A stretch of DNA of 12,417 bases, from positions 1 to 12,417 of the forward strand of contig CAKQXZ010000061.1 in assembly GCA_934292955.1 (NCBI GenBank), read 5' to 3'. The notes beneath the pieces are model-generated. The model was not told where the DNA came from and did not search any database. It was given only the letters and a program-made list of their open reading frames with translations. Each line of letters begins with the position of its first letter. Position 1 is the first letter of the stretch. Positions 12,381-12,417 of the stretch are shown one piece after another. Source of the stretch: an uncultured Clostridia bacterium (GTDB taxonomy: Bacteria; Bacillota_A; Clostridia; Christensenellales; Borkfalkiaceae). The translations under genes and the position numbers were made by a program.

Positions 12381-12417
12381 TTAATCGTCGGATAGCATTC
12401 GTGCGATAGATATACCG
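12381..12417 (-). CDS. Possible C-terminal end of an upstream gene
   Basis: One minus-strand frame entering from the right edge ends with TAA at 12383-12381 after eleven residues, GISIARMLSDD. It could be the tail of a NUDIX-type hydrolase (NudF tails end in a similar 'DGKTI-x-x-LL' helix, and nudF lies near spoIIM in some Firmicutes). Two other frames are also open for 22-31 codons here, so this choice is uncertain. The 99 bases between this stop and the SpoIIM-like ATG contain only a short hairpin, TGCAAA/TTTGCA at 12324-12339. Confidence 0.2.
   Translation of the reverse strand, partial: GISIARMLSDD

Overview
The window reads as ordinary chromosome from an AT-rich, endospore-lineage member of the Bacillota (most likely class Clostridia). 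The evidence is AGGAG-type ribosome sites, consensus sigma-A promoters, hairpin-plus-T-run terminators between convergent genes, the Firmicute pair rsgA-rpe, and a DacF-type carboxypeptidase next to a SpoIIM-like protein. No transposase, prophage module, CRISPR array, rRNA or tRNA was recognised.

Layout. 1-1910 (+): the 3' end of rsgA overlaps rpe (ribulose-5-phosphate 3-epimerase). A terminator follows, whose hairpin abuts the start of an N-acetylhexosamine 1-kinase-like gene. 1944-4330 (-): a tyrosine recombinase of XerC/XerD type, then hflX, which is split by a frameshift just before its GTPase domain. 4331-4872: a 542-base AT-rich spacer with divergent promoters, a possible 41-codon ORF and a possible short terminated minus-strand RNA. 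4873-6981 (+): a 702-residue protein with a PadR winged helix at the N-terminus, about 460 residues of acidic low-complexity linker, and four membrane helices at the C-terminus. 7050-9306 (-): nagA (GlcNAc-6-phosphate deacetylase) followed by an acyltransferase-3 membrane protein. 9491-10351 (+): a predicted metal/arsenic exporter of the ArsP_2 type. 10439-12281 (-): a SpoIIM-like protein followed by a D-Ala-D-Ala carboxypeptidase. The last 37 bases may be the end of another minus-strand gene.

How the genes fit together. Most are housekeeping: ribosome GTPases (rsgA, hflX), pentose phosphate metabolism (rpe), amino-sugar use (NahK-like kinase, nagA), chromosome recombination (Xer-like), and sporulation or cell wall (dacF, spoIIM-like). 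The two amino-sugar genes are about 6 kb apart and on opposite strands, so they do not form one operon. The least ordinary items are the membrane-tethered PadR-like protein, the broken hflX, and the spacer at 4331-4872 with its candidate small RNA or xer leader attenuator. I see no multi-gene system that looks new. These three are the places to look harder.
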